A DNA stretch of 64,000 bases from contig NZ_JALPVJ010000021.1 in the NCBI RefSeq assembly GCF_023544445.1, positions 88,854-152,853 on the forward strand, given 5' to 3'. Shown piece after piece: positions 43,936 through 53,288 of the stretch (the stretch's first letter is position 1; each line of letters opens with the position of its first letter). Position numbers and translations under genes: made by a program. The DNA comes from Actinoplanes sp. M2I2. GTDB lineage: Bacteria; Actinomycetota; Actinomycetes; Mycobacteriales; Micromonosporaceae. The notes under the pieces are model-generated. The model was not told the origin of the DNA. It made no database searches and saw only the letters and a list, made by a program, of their open reading frames with translations.

Positions 43936-44711
43936 CAGCGCTGGGCCCGGGCCGACGCGTACAGGCAGACGGCGGCGGCCGCGGCCAGGTTCAGGCTCTC
44001 CGCCCCGCCGTAGATGGGCACGCGCACCTGACGGTCGGCCGCCTCGAGCAGCGCGGTGGGCAGACCGTGCGCCTCGGAGCCGAACAGCCAGGCGGTCGGG
44101 GCGTCGAGCACCCCGTCGTCGGCCAGCGAGTCGAGGTCGTCGGCGCCGTAGCCACTGGTGGCGAGCACCTGCAGACCGGCGGCACGCAGTGATTTCACGA
44201 CGTCGAGCGGGGAACGGACCACATCTACATGAAACAACGACCCGGCCGACGCGCGGACGCATTTGCCGTTGTACGGGTCCACGGCATCGCCCGCGAAGAC
44301 GACCGCGCCCGCCCCGGCCGCGTCCGCCGTGCGCAGGATCGTGCCCGCGTTGCCGGGATCGCGGACCTCGGCGACGACCGCGACCAGCCGCGGCTGCTTG
44401 GCCAGCGCCTCCTTGAGCGGCACATCAACCTGCTCGCAGACCGCCACCAGCCCCTGCGGCTGCACCGTCTCGGCCAGCGCGGCCATGCCGTCGTCGGTCA
44501 CCGGGGACACCACGTCGGCGTGGGCGACCAGGTCGGCGTACCGCTCGACCGCGTCCCCGGTCGTGAACAGCTCGACCACCACCCCGGCGGCCAGCGCCTC
44601 CCGCACCGCCTGCGGCCCCTCGGCCAGGAATCGCCCGGCCTGGTCGCGGTCCCGGCGCCGCTGCAGTTTCCGTGCGGCGGCGACCCGGGGAGTACGAGCG
44701 CTGAACGTCAT
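43935..44711 (-). CDS. TrmH/SpoU-family RNA methyltransferase
   Basis: 258 residues. The N-terminal L30e-like substrate-binding domain starts RKLQRRRDRDQAGRFLAEGPQAV. The knotted SPOUT domain shows NAGTILRTADAAGAGAVVF, LFGSEAHGLP and the terminal PIYGGAESLNLAAAAAVCLY. It should 2'-O-methylate a ribose of 23S rRNA or tRNA; the exact site is not readable. Its place after rplT matches the tsnR-like gene of other actinobacteria. Confidence 0.92.
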   Translation of the reverse strand: MTFSARTPRVAAARKLQRRRDRDQAGRFLAEGPQAVREALAAGVVVELFTTGDAVERYADLVAHADVVSPVTDDGMAALAETVQPQGLVAVCEQVDVPLKEALAKQPRLVAVVAEVRDPGNAGTILRTADAAGAGAVVFAGDAVDPYNGKCVRASAGSLFHVDVVRSPLDVVKSLRAAGLQVLATSGYGADDLDSLADDGVLDAPTAWLFGSEAHGLPTALLEAADRQVRVPIYGGAESLNLAAAAAVCLYASARAQR

Positions 44712-44746
44712 CGACCGTTCCAGTCTGGGGTTCGGGCCTGCAAGAG

Positions 44747-44792
44747 GCGGAAAAGGCCGACAGGCGCCTCCCGTGACGGGAGACGCCTGTCG
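44747..44792 (-). terminator. intrinsic terminator of the infC-rpmI-rplT operon
   Basis: A long stem (CGACAGGCG/CGCCTGTCG plus CTCCCG/CGGGAG around a TGA loop, one mismatch pair) lies 10 nt after the rplT stop. On the minus strand it is followed by GGCCTTTTCC, a T-rich tail. Confidence 0.88.
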
Positions 44793-44802
44793 AAGAACTT
44801 AC

Positions 44803-45195
44803 TTACGCGGCCTGCGCGGCCGCGCCGCCGGTGCCCTCGGCCGCGACAGCAGCCTTGGCCACCTCGACGATGGCGGCGAAAGCCACGGCGTCGTTCACCG
44901 CGAGGTCGGCCAGGATCTTGCGGTCGACCTCGATCTCAGCCAGGCGAAGGCCCTGGATGAGGCGGTTGTAGGTCAGGCCGTTGGCCCGGGCGCCCGCGTT
45001 GATGCGCGTGATCCACAGCTGGCGGAAGTCGCCCTTGCGGTCACGGCGGTCGCGGTACGCGTACTGCATCGAGTGCAGCACCTGCTCCTTGGCCTTGCGG
45101 TACAGGCGGGAGCGCTGACCGCGATATCCGCTGGCGGTCTCCAGCAACGTGCGACGCTTCTTCTGGGCGTTCACTGCCCGCTTGACGCGTGCCAT
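44803..45195 (-). CDS. rplT: 50S ribosomal protein L20
   Basis: 130 residues; the N-terminus MARVKRAVNAQKKRRTLLE and RSRLYRKAKEQVLHSMQYAYRDRR are diagnostic. The C-terminus carries a short Ala-rich tail (about ten residues) beyond most L20 proteins. AGGAG lies 9 nt before the ATG. Third gene of infC-rpmI-rplT. Confidence 0.98.
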   Translation of the reverse strand: MARVKRAVNAQKKRRTLLETASGYRGQRSRLYRKAKEQVLHSMQYAYRDRRDRKGDFRQLWITRINAGARANGLTYNRLIQGLRLAEIEVDRKILADLAVNDAVAFAAIVEVAKAAVAAEGTGGAAAQAA

Positions 45196-45232
45196 TTCGG
45201 TACTCCTAACAGGGGAACGGGTGTGGCGCGCG

Positions 45233-45427
45233 TCAGCGGCCGAGCAGCTTCTTGACTCGCTTGAGGTCGGCCTCGGCGATGACCACGGTGCCGGTCATGC
45301 GCCGGGTGACGTGCGAGGACTTGCCCTCGAGGAGGTGGCGCTTGCCGGCCTGCTCGCGGACGATCTTGCCCTTACCGGTGACCTTCACCCGCTTGCCGGT
45401 GCCGGTGTGGGGCTTGAACTTAGGCAC
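45233..45427 (-). CDS. rpmI: 50S ribosomal protein L35
   Basis: 64 residues from a GTG (VPKFKPHTGTGKRVKVTG). The core GKIVREQAGKRHLLEGKSS is diagnostic. The short gene is part of a longer open frame, but the GTG matches the universal L35 start and follows AAAGAGG. Between infC and rplT. Confidence 0.97.
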   Translation of the reverse strand: MPKFKPHTGTGKRVKVTGKGKIVREQAGKRHLLEGKSSHVTRRMTGTVVIAEADLKRVKKLLGR

Positions 45428-45480
45428 GTGGAGCCTCTTTCTGATCTTTCCGGGCCGCACGGCGGCCCGGAAAAGCGTGC

Positions 45481-46107
45481 TTACTGTGCGGTGGTGTCGG
45501 TGACTTCGACCGGCGGCGCCTCGACGCCATCGCCCTCGCGCGGCTCCCTCGGCGGACGCGCGTTGGCCGCGACCGTCGCAGCAGCAGCTGCCTTGGTGGC
45601 CCGGTGCGGGGCCAGCACCATGATCATGTTTCGGCCGTCCTGCTTCGGACTGGCTTCCACGAAACCGAGCTCCGCGATCTCCTCGCTGAGCCGGCGCAGG
45701 AGCCGGAAACCCAGCTCGGGGCGGCTCTGCTCGCGACCGCGGAACATGATCGTCACCTTGACCTTGTCGCCCGCCTTGAGGAACCGCACCACGTGACCCT
45801 TCTTGGTCTCGTAGTCGTGCGGGTCGATCTTCGGCCGGAGCTTCATTTCCTTGATGACGGTCTGCTGCTGATTGCGCCGCGCTTCGCGTGCCTTCAGTGC
45901 GCTCTCGTACTTGAACTTGCCGAAGTCCATGAGCTTGCACACCGGCGGCCGCGCCATCGGAGCAACCTCGACCAGATCCAGATCGACGTCCGCAGCCAGC
46001 TGCAAGGCGCGCTCGAGCGGGACGATGCCCACCTGCTCACCCTCGGGGCCGACCAAACGGACCTCACGAGCCCGGATCTGTTCGTTAACGCGTGGTTCGA
46101 CGCTGAT
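45481..46107 (-). CDS. infC: translation initiation factor IF-3, ATC start
   Basis: 208 residues if read from the ATC at 46107. The conserved IF-3 N-terminus EPRVNEQIRAREVRLVGPEGEQVGIV is encoded only downstream of that codon. An in-frame TGA lies 12 nt upstream, and no ATG, GTG or TTG exists before residue 18 (a TTG at 46056 would cut off conserved sequence). GAGGAGG is placed 4 nt before the ATC. Rare AUU/AUC initiation is established for infC in other bacteria as an IF-3 autoregulation device. The C-terminal domain (KVKVTIMFRGREQSRPELG, MVLAPHRATK) is standard, followed by a 30-residue acidic tail. Confidence 0.95.
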   Translation of the reverse strand: MSVEPRVNEQIRAREVRLVGPEGEQVGIVPLERALQLAADVDLDLVEVAPMARPPVCKLMDFGKFKYESALKAREARRNQQQTVIKEMKLRPKIDPHDYETKKGHVVRFLKAGDKVKVTIMFRGREQSRPELGFRLLRRLSEEIAELGFVEASPKQDGRNMIMVLAPHRATKAAAAATVAANARPPREPREGDGVEAPPVEVTDTTAQ

Positions 46108-46405
46108 GGGGCCTCCTCAGAACGGTTTACGTCTGCCAATGTCGGTCGGCCCCGCGCCCGGGGACAACCGGGCGCCGGGAAAGCAGAAGGCCCCGCGTGC
46201 TCTGTCGCTTTTCAGCATCAGCGCATGCCGGGGCCCGCTCGACCGGTCATCGGCGTCCATGAGGACGCTCCCCGGACGTCGGATATTCCATCCGACGTCC
46301 AGGTGACCGGACCCGGCCCTCGGTGAAAAGGCGGCGGGTGGGAACCAGCGGGCTCCTCTTTCGCGTCCGCAGAAAACGCGGACGTGGTCGACGGCGTCGA
46401 GTCTA
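46108..46405 (-). promoter_or_regulatory. infC operon leader with -10 element and three hairpins
   Basis: This 312-bp gap between the PH-domain gene and infC has no protein gene. A TAGACT -10 (46400-46405, minus) would give a leader of ~285 nt. It contains hairpins at 46364-46384 (7-bp stem), 46274-46300 (perfect 11-bp stem, 5-nt loop) and 46189-46235 (GGCCCCG/CGGGGCC) followed by TTCTGCTTTCC. The last one looks like an attenuator. IF-3/L20 operons are commonly leader-regulated. Confidence 0.6.
46176..46235 (-). terminator. candidate attenuator ahead of infC
   Basis: On the minus strand CCGGGGCC-type arms (46189-46195 with 46229-46235) close a ~33-nt loop that can itself pair in part, followed by the T-rich TTCTGCTTTCC. 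It lies about 70 nt before the infC start. Confidence 0.5.
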
Positions 46406-46419
46406 GCAGGTGTGGATCC

Positions 46420-46899
46420 TCAGGCGTCGACGGCCGCCGCGTGCAGCTTGCGCAGCGTACGGACGCCCTCGACGGCATAGTCCTTGTCGGCCGCCTGCAG
46501 CGCGTGAACCGAGATCTGCTCGTCGTCGAGCAGCTCGAGCTGGGCCCACGGCGAGTTCCGGTCGAAGCGCACCTTGCGCACCACCGACCAGGGCAGGTCG
46601 TAGCCGCCGACGACGTTGCGCACCCGGATGTGCTCGGCGTCGGCGATCACCCGCGGCCGCAGGAAGGCCAGGACGCCGAGCGCGATGAGGATGCCGAGCC
46701 CGATCATGGCGGCCTGGTCGCCGCGCTGGAACGAGCCGGAGTTGTCGAAGCCGGCCGACCCCTTCAGCCCGAAGCTCAGCACGGTGAAGAGCACCGCCAC
46801 CGCGACCGCGACCGGCACGGCCACCCAGCGGATCTTCTTGGGCCGGTAGGTCACCGTCGTCTCGTCCACGGTCCTCAGGCTACTCACGTCCGCGATCAC
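46420..46899 (-). CDS. PH-domain membrane protein
   Basis: 159 residues from GTG 46899, 4 nt after the hisG stop; GTG at about 46872 is an alternative. Two membrane helices (residues ~25-45 and 65-82) precede a bacterial PH-like domain (ADAEHIRVRNVVGGYDLPWSVVRKVRFDRNSPWAQLELLDDE). It is the usual neighbour of hisG in actinomycetes. Its function is unknown. Confidence 0.8.
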   Translation of the reverse strand: MIADVSSLRTVDETTVTYRPKKIRWVAVPVAVAVAVLFTVLSFGLKGSAGFDNSGSFQRGDQAAMIGLGILIALGVLAFLRPRVIADAEHIRVRNVVGGYDLPWSVVRKVRFDRNSPWAQLELLDDEQISVHALQAADKDYAVEGVRTLRKLHAAAVDA

Positions 46900-46902
46900 C
46901 CC

Positions 46903-47745
46903 CTACAGCCGGCAGTTGGCGATGTCGGTGACCAGGATGGCGCGGGCGCCCAGCTCATAGAGCTCGTCCATCACCCGGTGCACCCCGGAGCGGGGCACCA
47001 TCGCCTGCACGGCCACCCAGCCCTCGCGGTGCAGCGGCGACACCGTGGGCGACTCGATGCCCGGTGTCAGCGCGGTGGCCTCGTCGAGCAGGTCGGCCCG
47101 GACGTCGTAGGCCAGCATCACGTAGCCCCGGGCCACCAGGACACCCTGCAGGCGGCGGACCAGCTGGGCGGCGCCCGCGTGCTCGCCCTCGGCCCGCCCG
47201 ATCAGGATCGCCGACGACCGCAGCAGCGGCTCGCCGAGCGTGACCAGACCGGCCTGGCGCAGCGTGGCGCCGGTCTCGACCACGTCGGCGATCAGGTCGG
47301 CGACGCCCAGCCGGACGGCGTTCTCGACCGCGCCGTCGAGCCGCACCACGTCGGCCTTGAGCTCGTGCTCGGCCAGATAGCGCTCGACCACCCCGGGGTA
47401 CGCGGTGGCGATGCGCTTGCCGCCGATCTCGTCGGCCGAGGTCAGCGAGCCGGTCGGGGCGGCCCAGCGGAAGGTGGCGCCGCCGAAGTTGAGGTCGAGC
47501 ACCTCGGTGGCCGGGACTCCGGAGTCGACCAGCAGGTCACGACCGGTGATGCCCAGGTCGAGATCCCCCGAGCCGACGTACGTGGCGATGTCGCGCGGCC
47601 GCAGGTAGAAGAACTCGACGTTGTTCTCCTCGTCGCGGCAGATCAGGTCCTTGGGGTCGGTGCGCTGGCGGTAGCCGGCGTCGCGCAGCATCTGCGACGC
47701 GGGCTGGGACAGAGTCCCCTTGTTGGGGACGGCGATGCGCAGCAT
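46903..47745 (-). CDS. hisG: ATP phosphoribosyltransferase (long form)
   Basis: 280 residues. It makes phosphoribosyl-ATP from PRPP and ATP, the first step of histidine synthesis. MLRIAVPNKGTLSQPASQML is the expected start, SGDLDLGITGRDLLVDSG (~70) lines the PRPP site, and the C-terminal ~75 residues form the histidine-sensing ACT-like domain (WVAVQAMVPRSGVHRVMDELYELGA). AAGGAG precedes the ATG. It follows hisE by 47 bp. Confidence 0.97.
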   Translation of the reverse strand: MLRIAVPNKGTLSQPASQMLRDAGYRQRTDPKDLICRDEENNVEFFYLRPRDIATYVGSGDLDLGITGRDLLVDSGVPATEVLDLNFGGATFRWAAPTGSLTSADEIGGKRIATAYPGVVERYLAEHELKADVVRLDGAVENAVRLGVADLIADVVETGATLRQAGLVTLGEPLLRSSAILIGRAEGEHAGAAQLVRRLQGVLVARGYVMLAYDVRADLLDEATALTPGIESPTVSPLHREGWVAVQAMVPRSGVHRVMDELYELGARAILVTDIANCRL

Positions 47746-47792
47746 CTCGGACGTGCTCCTTTACTCGAACGGTCCAGGCTCAGGCACGCACG

Positions 47793-48056
47793 TCACAGAT
47801 GTCGATAGACGTCCTTGAGGTCGAGGCCGGTGGCGATCATCAGAACCTGAGCCTGGTAGAGCAACTGCGAGATCTCCTCGGCGGCCCGCTCGGGGCCCTC
47901 GTGCTCGGCGGCCATCCAGGACTCGGCCGCCTCTTCGACGACCTTCTTCCCGATGAAGTGGACTCCGCGCTCCAAAGCCGCGACGGTGGACGAACCGGGG
48001 GTTCCCTCCGCCGCCTTGGCCTGAAGCTCGGCGAACAACTCTTCGAACGTCTTCAC
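47793..48056 (-). CDS. hisE: phosphoribosyl-ATP pyrophosphatase
   Basis: 87 residues from GTG 48056 (VKTFEELFAELQ), the start that fits the family; a TTG at 48074 would add six residues. The MazG-like fold has GVHFIGKKVVEEAAESWMAAEHEG with the acidic metal ligands. It hydrolyses phosphoribosyl-ATP to phosphoribosyl-AMP, the step after HisG. Confidence 0.95.
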   Translation of the reverse strand: MKTFEELFAELQAKAAEGTPGSSTVAALERGVHFIGKKVVEEAAESWMAAEHEGPERAAEEISQLLYQAQVLMIATGLDLKDVYRHL

Positions 48057-48121
48057 GGTGGGCCATTTTGCCAAGTCGTCACGGGATGGCGACGAACGGC
48101 CCCAGCAGGTGAGACGTGTTC

Positions 48122-48127
48122 TAGGCT
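48122..48127 (+). promoter_or_regulatory. -10 element TAGGCT of a leaderless promoter
   Basis: TAGGCT ends 7 nt before the ATG at 48135. No Shine-Dalgarno is seen. Confidence 0.55.
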
Positions 48128-48134
48128 CCCGGTC

Positions 48135-49007
48135 ATGCTCAGCCGATTCACCCTCCTCACCGCCAGCGGCGCCGTGCTCGCGCTGGCCGCCCTCGCGGGC
48201 TGCTCGCCCGTCGAGGAGAACGCCGCCCCCACCACGTCAGCCAGCGCTTCCGGCGACGTCTGCCCGGCCGGCGCCCTGTCGACCAAGACCGCCGGCAAGC
48301 TGACGATCGGCACCGACAACCCGGCGTACGAGCCGTGGTTCTCCGACAACGACCCGAAGAACGGCAAGGGCTTCGAGTCGGCCGTCGCCTACCAGGTGGC
48401 CCAGCGACTGGGCTATTCGCAGGACAACGTGATCTGGACCTCTGTGACGTTCACCAACGCCATCGCGCCGGGTCCGAAGGCCTTCGACTTCGACATCAAC
48501 CAGTTCTCGATCACCCCTGTACGCCGCAACGCCGTGGACTTCTCGTCGCCCTACTACCTCGTCCGGCAGACCGTGATCACCACGAAGGGCTCGAAGATCG
48601 CCGGCGCCAAGTCGCTGGCCGATCTCCAGAGCGCCAAGCTGGGCGCCCAGGTCGGCACGACGAGCTACCAGGCGGTCACCGACCTGATCAAGCCGAGCTC
48701 CCAGCCGTCGGTGTTCAACAACAACGACGACGCCAAGGCCGCCCTGGTCAACGGCACCGTGGACGGCATCGTGGTGGACCTGCCGACCGCGTTCTACATG
48801 ACCGCGGCCGAGCTCAAGGACGGCGTGATCGTCGGTCAGCTGCCCCAGGTGGGCGTGCCCGAGCAGTTCGGGCTGGTGCTCGACAAGGGCTCCGCGCTGA
48901 CCGGCTGCGTCAGCACGGCGGTCGACCAGCTGCGGCAGGACGGCACCCTGGCCGTCCTGGAGAAGACCTGGCTGGCCGACTCGGGCGGGGCTCCCGAACT
49001 CCAGTGA
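48135..49007 (+). CDS. polar amino-acid ABC transporter substrate-binding lipoprotein
   Basis: 290 residues with a lipoprotein signal (LAALAGC, Cys ~23) and then a Ser/Ala/Thr linker. It is a family 3 solute-binding protein: KLTIGTDNPAYEPWF, FDFDINQFSITPVRRNAVDFSSPYYL (about residues 117-142) and a C-terminal ALTGCVSTAVDQLRQDGTLAVLEKTWL. It should deliver a polar amino acid to the permease encoded next. The permease start overlaps its stop (GTGA). The three-gene importer lies between hisE and the riboflavin genes. Confidence 0.92.
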   Translation: MLSRFTLLTASGAVLALAALAGCSPVEENAAPTTSASASGDVCPAGALSTKTAGKLTIGTDNPAYEPWFSDNDPKNGKGFESAVAYQVAQRLGYSQDNVIWTSVTFTNAIAPGPKAFDFDINQFSITPVRRNAVDFSSPYYLVRQTVITTKGSKIAGAKSLADLQSAKLGAQVGTTSYQAVTDLIKPSSQPSVFNNNDDAKAALVNGTVDGIVVDLPTAFYMTAAELKDGVIVGQLPQVGVPEQFGLVLDKGSALTGCVSTAVDQLRQDGTLAVLEKTWLADSGGAPELQ

Positions 49008-49848
49008 CCACGCCGCTCCACACCGTCAGCGCCGTTCAGCAGGACCGGATCGCCTTCCGTCGCCGGTCGGCGGTCCGGTCGGTGCTGCTCGCCGCCTTCT
49101 CCACCGCCGTCGTCGGCACGCTGCTGGGCGTGCTGGTCACCGGCGCGCCCGGGTGGGACCGGGTGCGCCAGTCGTTCTTCGACCCGCGCATCGCCGTGGA
49201 CTGGCTGCCCGAGATCCTCCAGGGGCTCTGGCTCAACGTACGGATGCTGGTGTTCTGCGCGCTCGCCGCGCTGGCGCTGGGGCTGCTCATCGCCGTGCTG
49301 CGCACGTTGCGCGGTCCGGTGTTCTTCCCGGTACGGGCGCTGGCGACCCTCTACACGTACTCGTTCCGCGGGCTGCCGCTGATCATCGTGATCTACCTGA
49401 TGGCGTTCGGCATCCCCGGGCTGCGGTTGCAGGGCACGCCGAGCGTCACCGTGCTCGGCGGCGCGGCCATCGTGATCACGTACGGGGCGTACCTGGCCGA
49501 GGTGTTCCGGGCCGGCATCGAGTCGGTGCACCCGAGCCAGGTCGCGGCGGCGCGCTCGCTCGGGCTCAGCTACCGGCAGTCCATGCGGTTCGTGGTGCTG
49601 CCCCAGGCCGTCCGGCGGGTGGCGCCCCCGCTGCTCAACGACACCGTGGCCCTGCAGAAGGACGTGGGCCTGATCTCCCTGGCCGGTCCGATCGACGCGA
49701 TCAGGGCGGCGCAGATCGGCGTGGCCCAGACGGCCAACTTCACCCCGTACGTGGTCGCGGGTGTGCTCTTCGTGCTGCTCGCGCTGCCGCTGATCGGCAT
49801 CACCGACTGGGTGACGCTGCGCGCCGCCCGGCGCCAGGCCGGTGGTGA

Positions 49849-49852
<4 letters not shown>
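49004..49852 (+). CDS. amino-acid ABC transporter permease
   Basis: 282 residues from GTG 49004. It is of the HisMQ type: GLWLNVRMLVFCALAALALGLLIAV, LATLYTYSFRGLPLIIVIY and the EAA-like loop VHPSQVAAARSLGLSYRQSMRFVVLPQAVR. The N-terminal ~60 residues are longer than usual and include an extra hydrophobic segment. Overlaps both neighbours by 4 nt. Confidence 0.92.
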
Positions 49853-50592
<740 letters not shown>

Positions 50593-50703
50593 CCGGCCCG
50601 GGGGCACGTGGTGTTGCTCGCGCATGACACCGTGCAACGGCGGGCACGGGGGTGAACCGTCTATACGGGGAGGCGGCCCTCTTGCTTCGCTGAGAGGACC
50701 GAC

Positions 50704-51120
50704 ATGCGTCGTTTCATCGCCTTTCTCGCCGTCCTGACCGCCTTGATCACCGGATCGGCCCTGCTCGCCGCCGGCGCGCAGGCCGCCACCGGACCATCCG
50801 GCACGAGAGTCGTCACCGCCGACCGCGCCGCTCAAGGCGAGCGGGTCGTGGTCACGCTGAGCGCCACCTGCCCGGCCGGCGCCACCATCAAGGTTCTGGT
50901 CACCGTCACCGCGGCCAACGACGACCGCATCGCCCAGGGCACCCGCCAGAAGAAGGCGGACTGCACCGGCGTCGCTCAGCCGATCGAGCTGCGGGTGGAG
51001 CGCAACCCGATCGGCGCGGACTTCGTGGTCGGCCCGGCCACGGCCACCACCGTGCGCACGGTCTGCGACGCCGCCGACTGCGACGTCATCGCGTTCGACG
51101 AGACGATTCGGATCAGCTGA
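50704..51120 (+). CDS. small secreted protein (paralogue 1)
   Basis: 138 residues with a Sec signal peptide (RRFIAFLAVLTALITGSALL...AQAA). The mature ~110 residues are beta-rich with Cys in SATCPAG and DCTGV and a second pair near the end (VCDAADCDV), suggesting a disulfide-bonded Ig-like fold. I do not recognise the family. TATACG at 50662 is a possible -10. Its stop overlaps the next gene's start (TGATG), and the two mature domains share a pattern. Confidence 0.7.
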   Translation: MRRFIAFLAVLTALITGSALLAAGAQAATGPSGTRVVTADRAAQGERVVVTLSATCPAGATIKVLVTVTAANDDRIAQGTRQKKADCTGVAQPIELRVERNPIGADFVVGPATATTVRTVCDAADCDVIAFDETIRIS

Positions 51121-51515
51121 TGCGACTGCGAAGCTTGACTGCCCTCGCCCTGTCCACCGTTCTGCTCACCGCCCTGAGCCCGGCGCCGGCCCGGGCGGAC
51201 GCCGGCGCCGAGATCGGCCTGCTGGGAACGACGCTGGCCGCGCGGGGCGCGGCCGTCGACGTCAACTACAGCGTCACCTGCCCGGCCGACATCACCGGCA
51301 CGGCCACCGTCTCGGTCACCCAGACCCGCGACGACGGCCTGATCGCGAGCGGAACCGCGATCGACGAGCTCACCTGCCGCAACGGCGGCGTGCTGCACAT
51401 CACCCGGGTGACCGCCACCGTCGGAGGGGCGCCGTTCGAGCGCGGCCGGGCACGGCTCACCATGCTGGTGACCGGAGCCGCCCCGATCAACCAGAACACC
51501 CGCTTGCAGAACTGA
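51120..51515 (+). CDS. small secreted protein (paralogue 2)
   Basis: 131 residues with a Sec signal peptide ending PAPARA-D. The mature part repeats the pattern of the upstream gene: a Cys in VTCPADIT, V-VT tracts, DDGLIASGTA and a second Cys (LTCRN); the C-terminal Cys pair is lost. Overlapping start with paralogue 1 implies coexpression. Function unknown; convergent with ribH. Confidence 0.7.
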   Translation: MRLRSLTALALSTVLLTALSPAPARADAGAEIGLLGTTLAARGAAVDVNYSVTCPADITGTATVSVTQTRDDGLIASGTAIDELTCRNGGVLHITRVTATVGGAPFERGRARLTMLVTGAAPINQNTRLQN

Positions 51516-51544
51516 CCACGTTCCGTCAGGGCTCGGGCCTTCTG

Positions 51545-52021
51545 TCAGGGCTTGGCCAGGTCGCGGAGCACCAGCGCAGCGTCGAGCACCGCCACCGTGG
51601 ACTGCCAGCCCTTGTCCTCGACCGAGTCCTCCAGGCCGGCCCGGTCACGGGCCTGCCCGAGGCTCTGCACGGTCAGCACGCCGTGGCCGACCGGGGTCCG
51701 CTCGTCGAGCGCGACCCGGGTCAGCCCGGCGGTGACCGAGTCGTTGACGTACTTGTAGTGGTCGGTCTCACCCTTGATCACCACGCCCAGCGCCACCACC
51801 GCGTCACACGTGCGGGCCAGCGCCTGCGCCACGACCGGCAGCTCGACCGAGCCGGCCACCCGCGTGACCACGACGTCCGTGACGCCGCACTCCTCCGCCG
51901 CCGCCCGGGCCCGCTCGATCATGTGGTCGATCAAGTCGGAGTGCCAGCGCGCGCCGACGATGCCGAGCCGCAGCCCGGCCGCGTCGACGATCTCCAGATG
52001 CGGATCACCGAAACCGGCCAT
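51545..52021 (-). CDS. ribH: 6,7-dimethyl-8-ribityllumazine synthase
   Basis: 158 residues. It joins the ribityl-pyrimidine with dihydroxybutanone phosphate. GIVGARWHSDLIDHMI (~20-35), the VAGSVELPVVAQALA segment (~55), ALGVVIKGETDHYKYV (~78) and the C-terminal TVAVLDAALVLRDL are typical. GGGGGAG precedes the ATG. Last gene of the riboflavin operon. Confidence 0.96.
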   Translation of the reverse strand: MAGFGDPHLEIVDAAGLRLGIVGARWHSDLIDHMIERARAAAEECGVTDVVVTRVAGSVELPVVAQALARTCDAVVALGVVIKGETDHYKYVNDSVTAGLTRVALDERTPVGHGVLTVQSLGQARDRAGLEDSVEDKGWQSTVAVLDAALVLRDLAKP

Positions 52022-52067
52022 GTCTCCCCCTCTTTGCCGTTCATCGTCGTCGGAAGCAGCCGGGAAA

Positions 52068-53288
52068 TCAGCCCAACGCCTCGAACAGGTGCCCCATGCG
52101 GTCCCGCTTGGTCCGCAGGTAGTGCACGTTCTCGGGGTGCAGTCGCACCGGCAGCGCCTCGCGCCCGGTGATCGTCAGCCCGTAGCCCTCGAGGCCGGCC
52201 CGCTTGGCCGGGTTGTTGGTCAACAGCCGCATCGAGCGCACGCCCAGGTCGTACAGGATCTGGGCGCCGGTGCCGTAGTCGCGGGCGTCGGCCGGCAGTC
52301 CCAGCTCGAGGTTCGCGTCCACGGTGTCGAAGCCGCGGTCCTGCAGCTGGTATGCCTGCAGCTTGTGCAGCAGGCCGATCCCCCGGCCCTCGTGCCCGCG
52401 CATGTAGAGCACCACGCCCCGGCCCGCCTCGGCCACCCGCTGCAGGGCGGCGTCGAGCTGCGGGCCGCAGTCGCAGCGATGCGAGCCGAAGACGTCACCG
52501 GTCAGGCATTCCGAGTGGACGCGGACCAGCACGTCGTCGCCGTCGGCGAGGTCGCCGTAGACCAGCGCGACGTGCTCGCCGGCGTCGGTCAGCGCCCGGT
52601 AGCCGACCGCGGTGAACACGCCGTGCTCGGTCGGCAGCCGGGTCTCGACCACCCGCTCGACCTGGGTCTCGTGGTGCCGGCGGTACGCGATGAGGTCGGC
52701 GATGCTGATCAGGGCGAGATCGTGCTCGGCCGCGAACTTCTCGAGGTCGGGGCGGCGCTGCATCGTCCCGTCGTCGTTCACCATCTCGCACAGCACGCCG
52801 GCGGGACGCAGCCCGGCCAGCACGGCCAGGTCGATCGAGGCCTCGGTGTGGCCCGGGCGGCGCAGCACACCACCGGGCTTGGCCCGCAGCGGCACCACGT
52901 GGCCCGGCCGGGAGAGGTCGGCCGGCTGGGTCTCGGGCGAGGACAGCAACCGGATGGTACGGGCCCGGTCGGCCGCCGAGATGCCGGTCGTGACCCCTTC
53001 GCGGGCGTCGACCGTCACCGCGTACGCCGTGCCCCGCGCGTCCTGGTTGGTGTGGAACATGGGCGGGAGGTCGAGACGGTCGGCCTCGTCCTCGGTGATC
53101 GGCACGCAGATGTAGCCCGAGGTGTAGCGCACCATGAAGGCGACCAGTTCGGGCGTGGCCTTCTCGGCCGCGAAAATCAGGTCGCCCTCGTTCTCGCGGT
53201 CCTCGTTGTCGACGACGATCACCGCGCGGCCGGCCGCGATGTCCGCGATGGCCCGCTCGACGTTCGCAAACGATCCCAGGTCAGACAT
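52068..53288 (-). CDS. ribBA: bifunctional DHBP synthase/GTP cyclohydrolase II
   Basis: 406 residues. The N-terminal RibB half has VIVVDNEDRENEGDLIFAAE (~25-45) and supplies 3,4-dihydroxy-2-butanone 4-phosphate from ribulose 5-phosphate. The C-terminal RibA half binds zinc through SECLTGDVFGSHRCDCGPQL (~260) and opens GTP; RGHEGRGIGL follows. The start overlaps the ribE stop by 8 nt. Confidence 0.97.
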   Translation of the reverse strand: MSDLGSFANVERAIADIAAGRAVIVVDNEDRENEGDLIFAAEKATPELVAFMVRYTSGYICVPITEDEADRLDLPPMFHTNQDARGTAYAVTVDAREGVTTGISAADRARTIRLLSSPETQPADLSRPGHVVPLRAKPGGVLRRPGHTEASIDLAVLAGLRPAGVLCEMVNDDGTMQRRPDLEKFAAEHDLALISIADLIAYRRHHETQVERVVETRLPTEHGVFTAVGYRALTDAGEHVALVYGDLADGDDVLVRVHSECLTGDVFGSHRCDCGPQLDAALQRVAEAGRGVVLYMRGHEGRGIGLLHKLQAYQLQDRGFDTVDANLELGLPADARDYGTGAQILYDLGVRSMRLLTNNPAKRAGLEGYGLTITGREALPVRLHPENVHYLRTKRDRMGHLFEALG

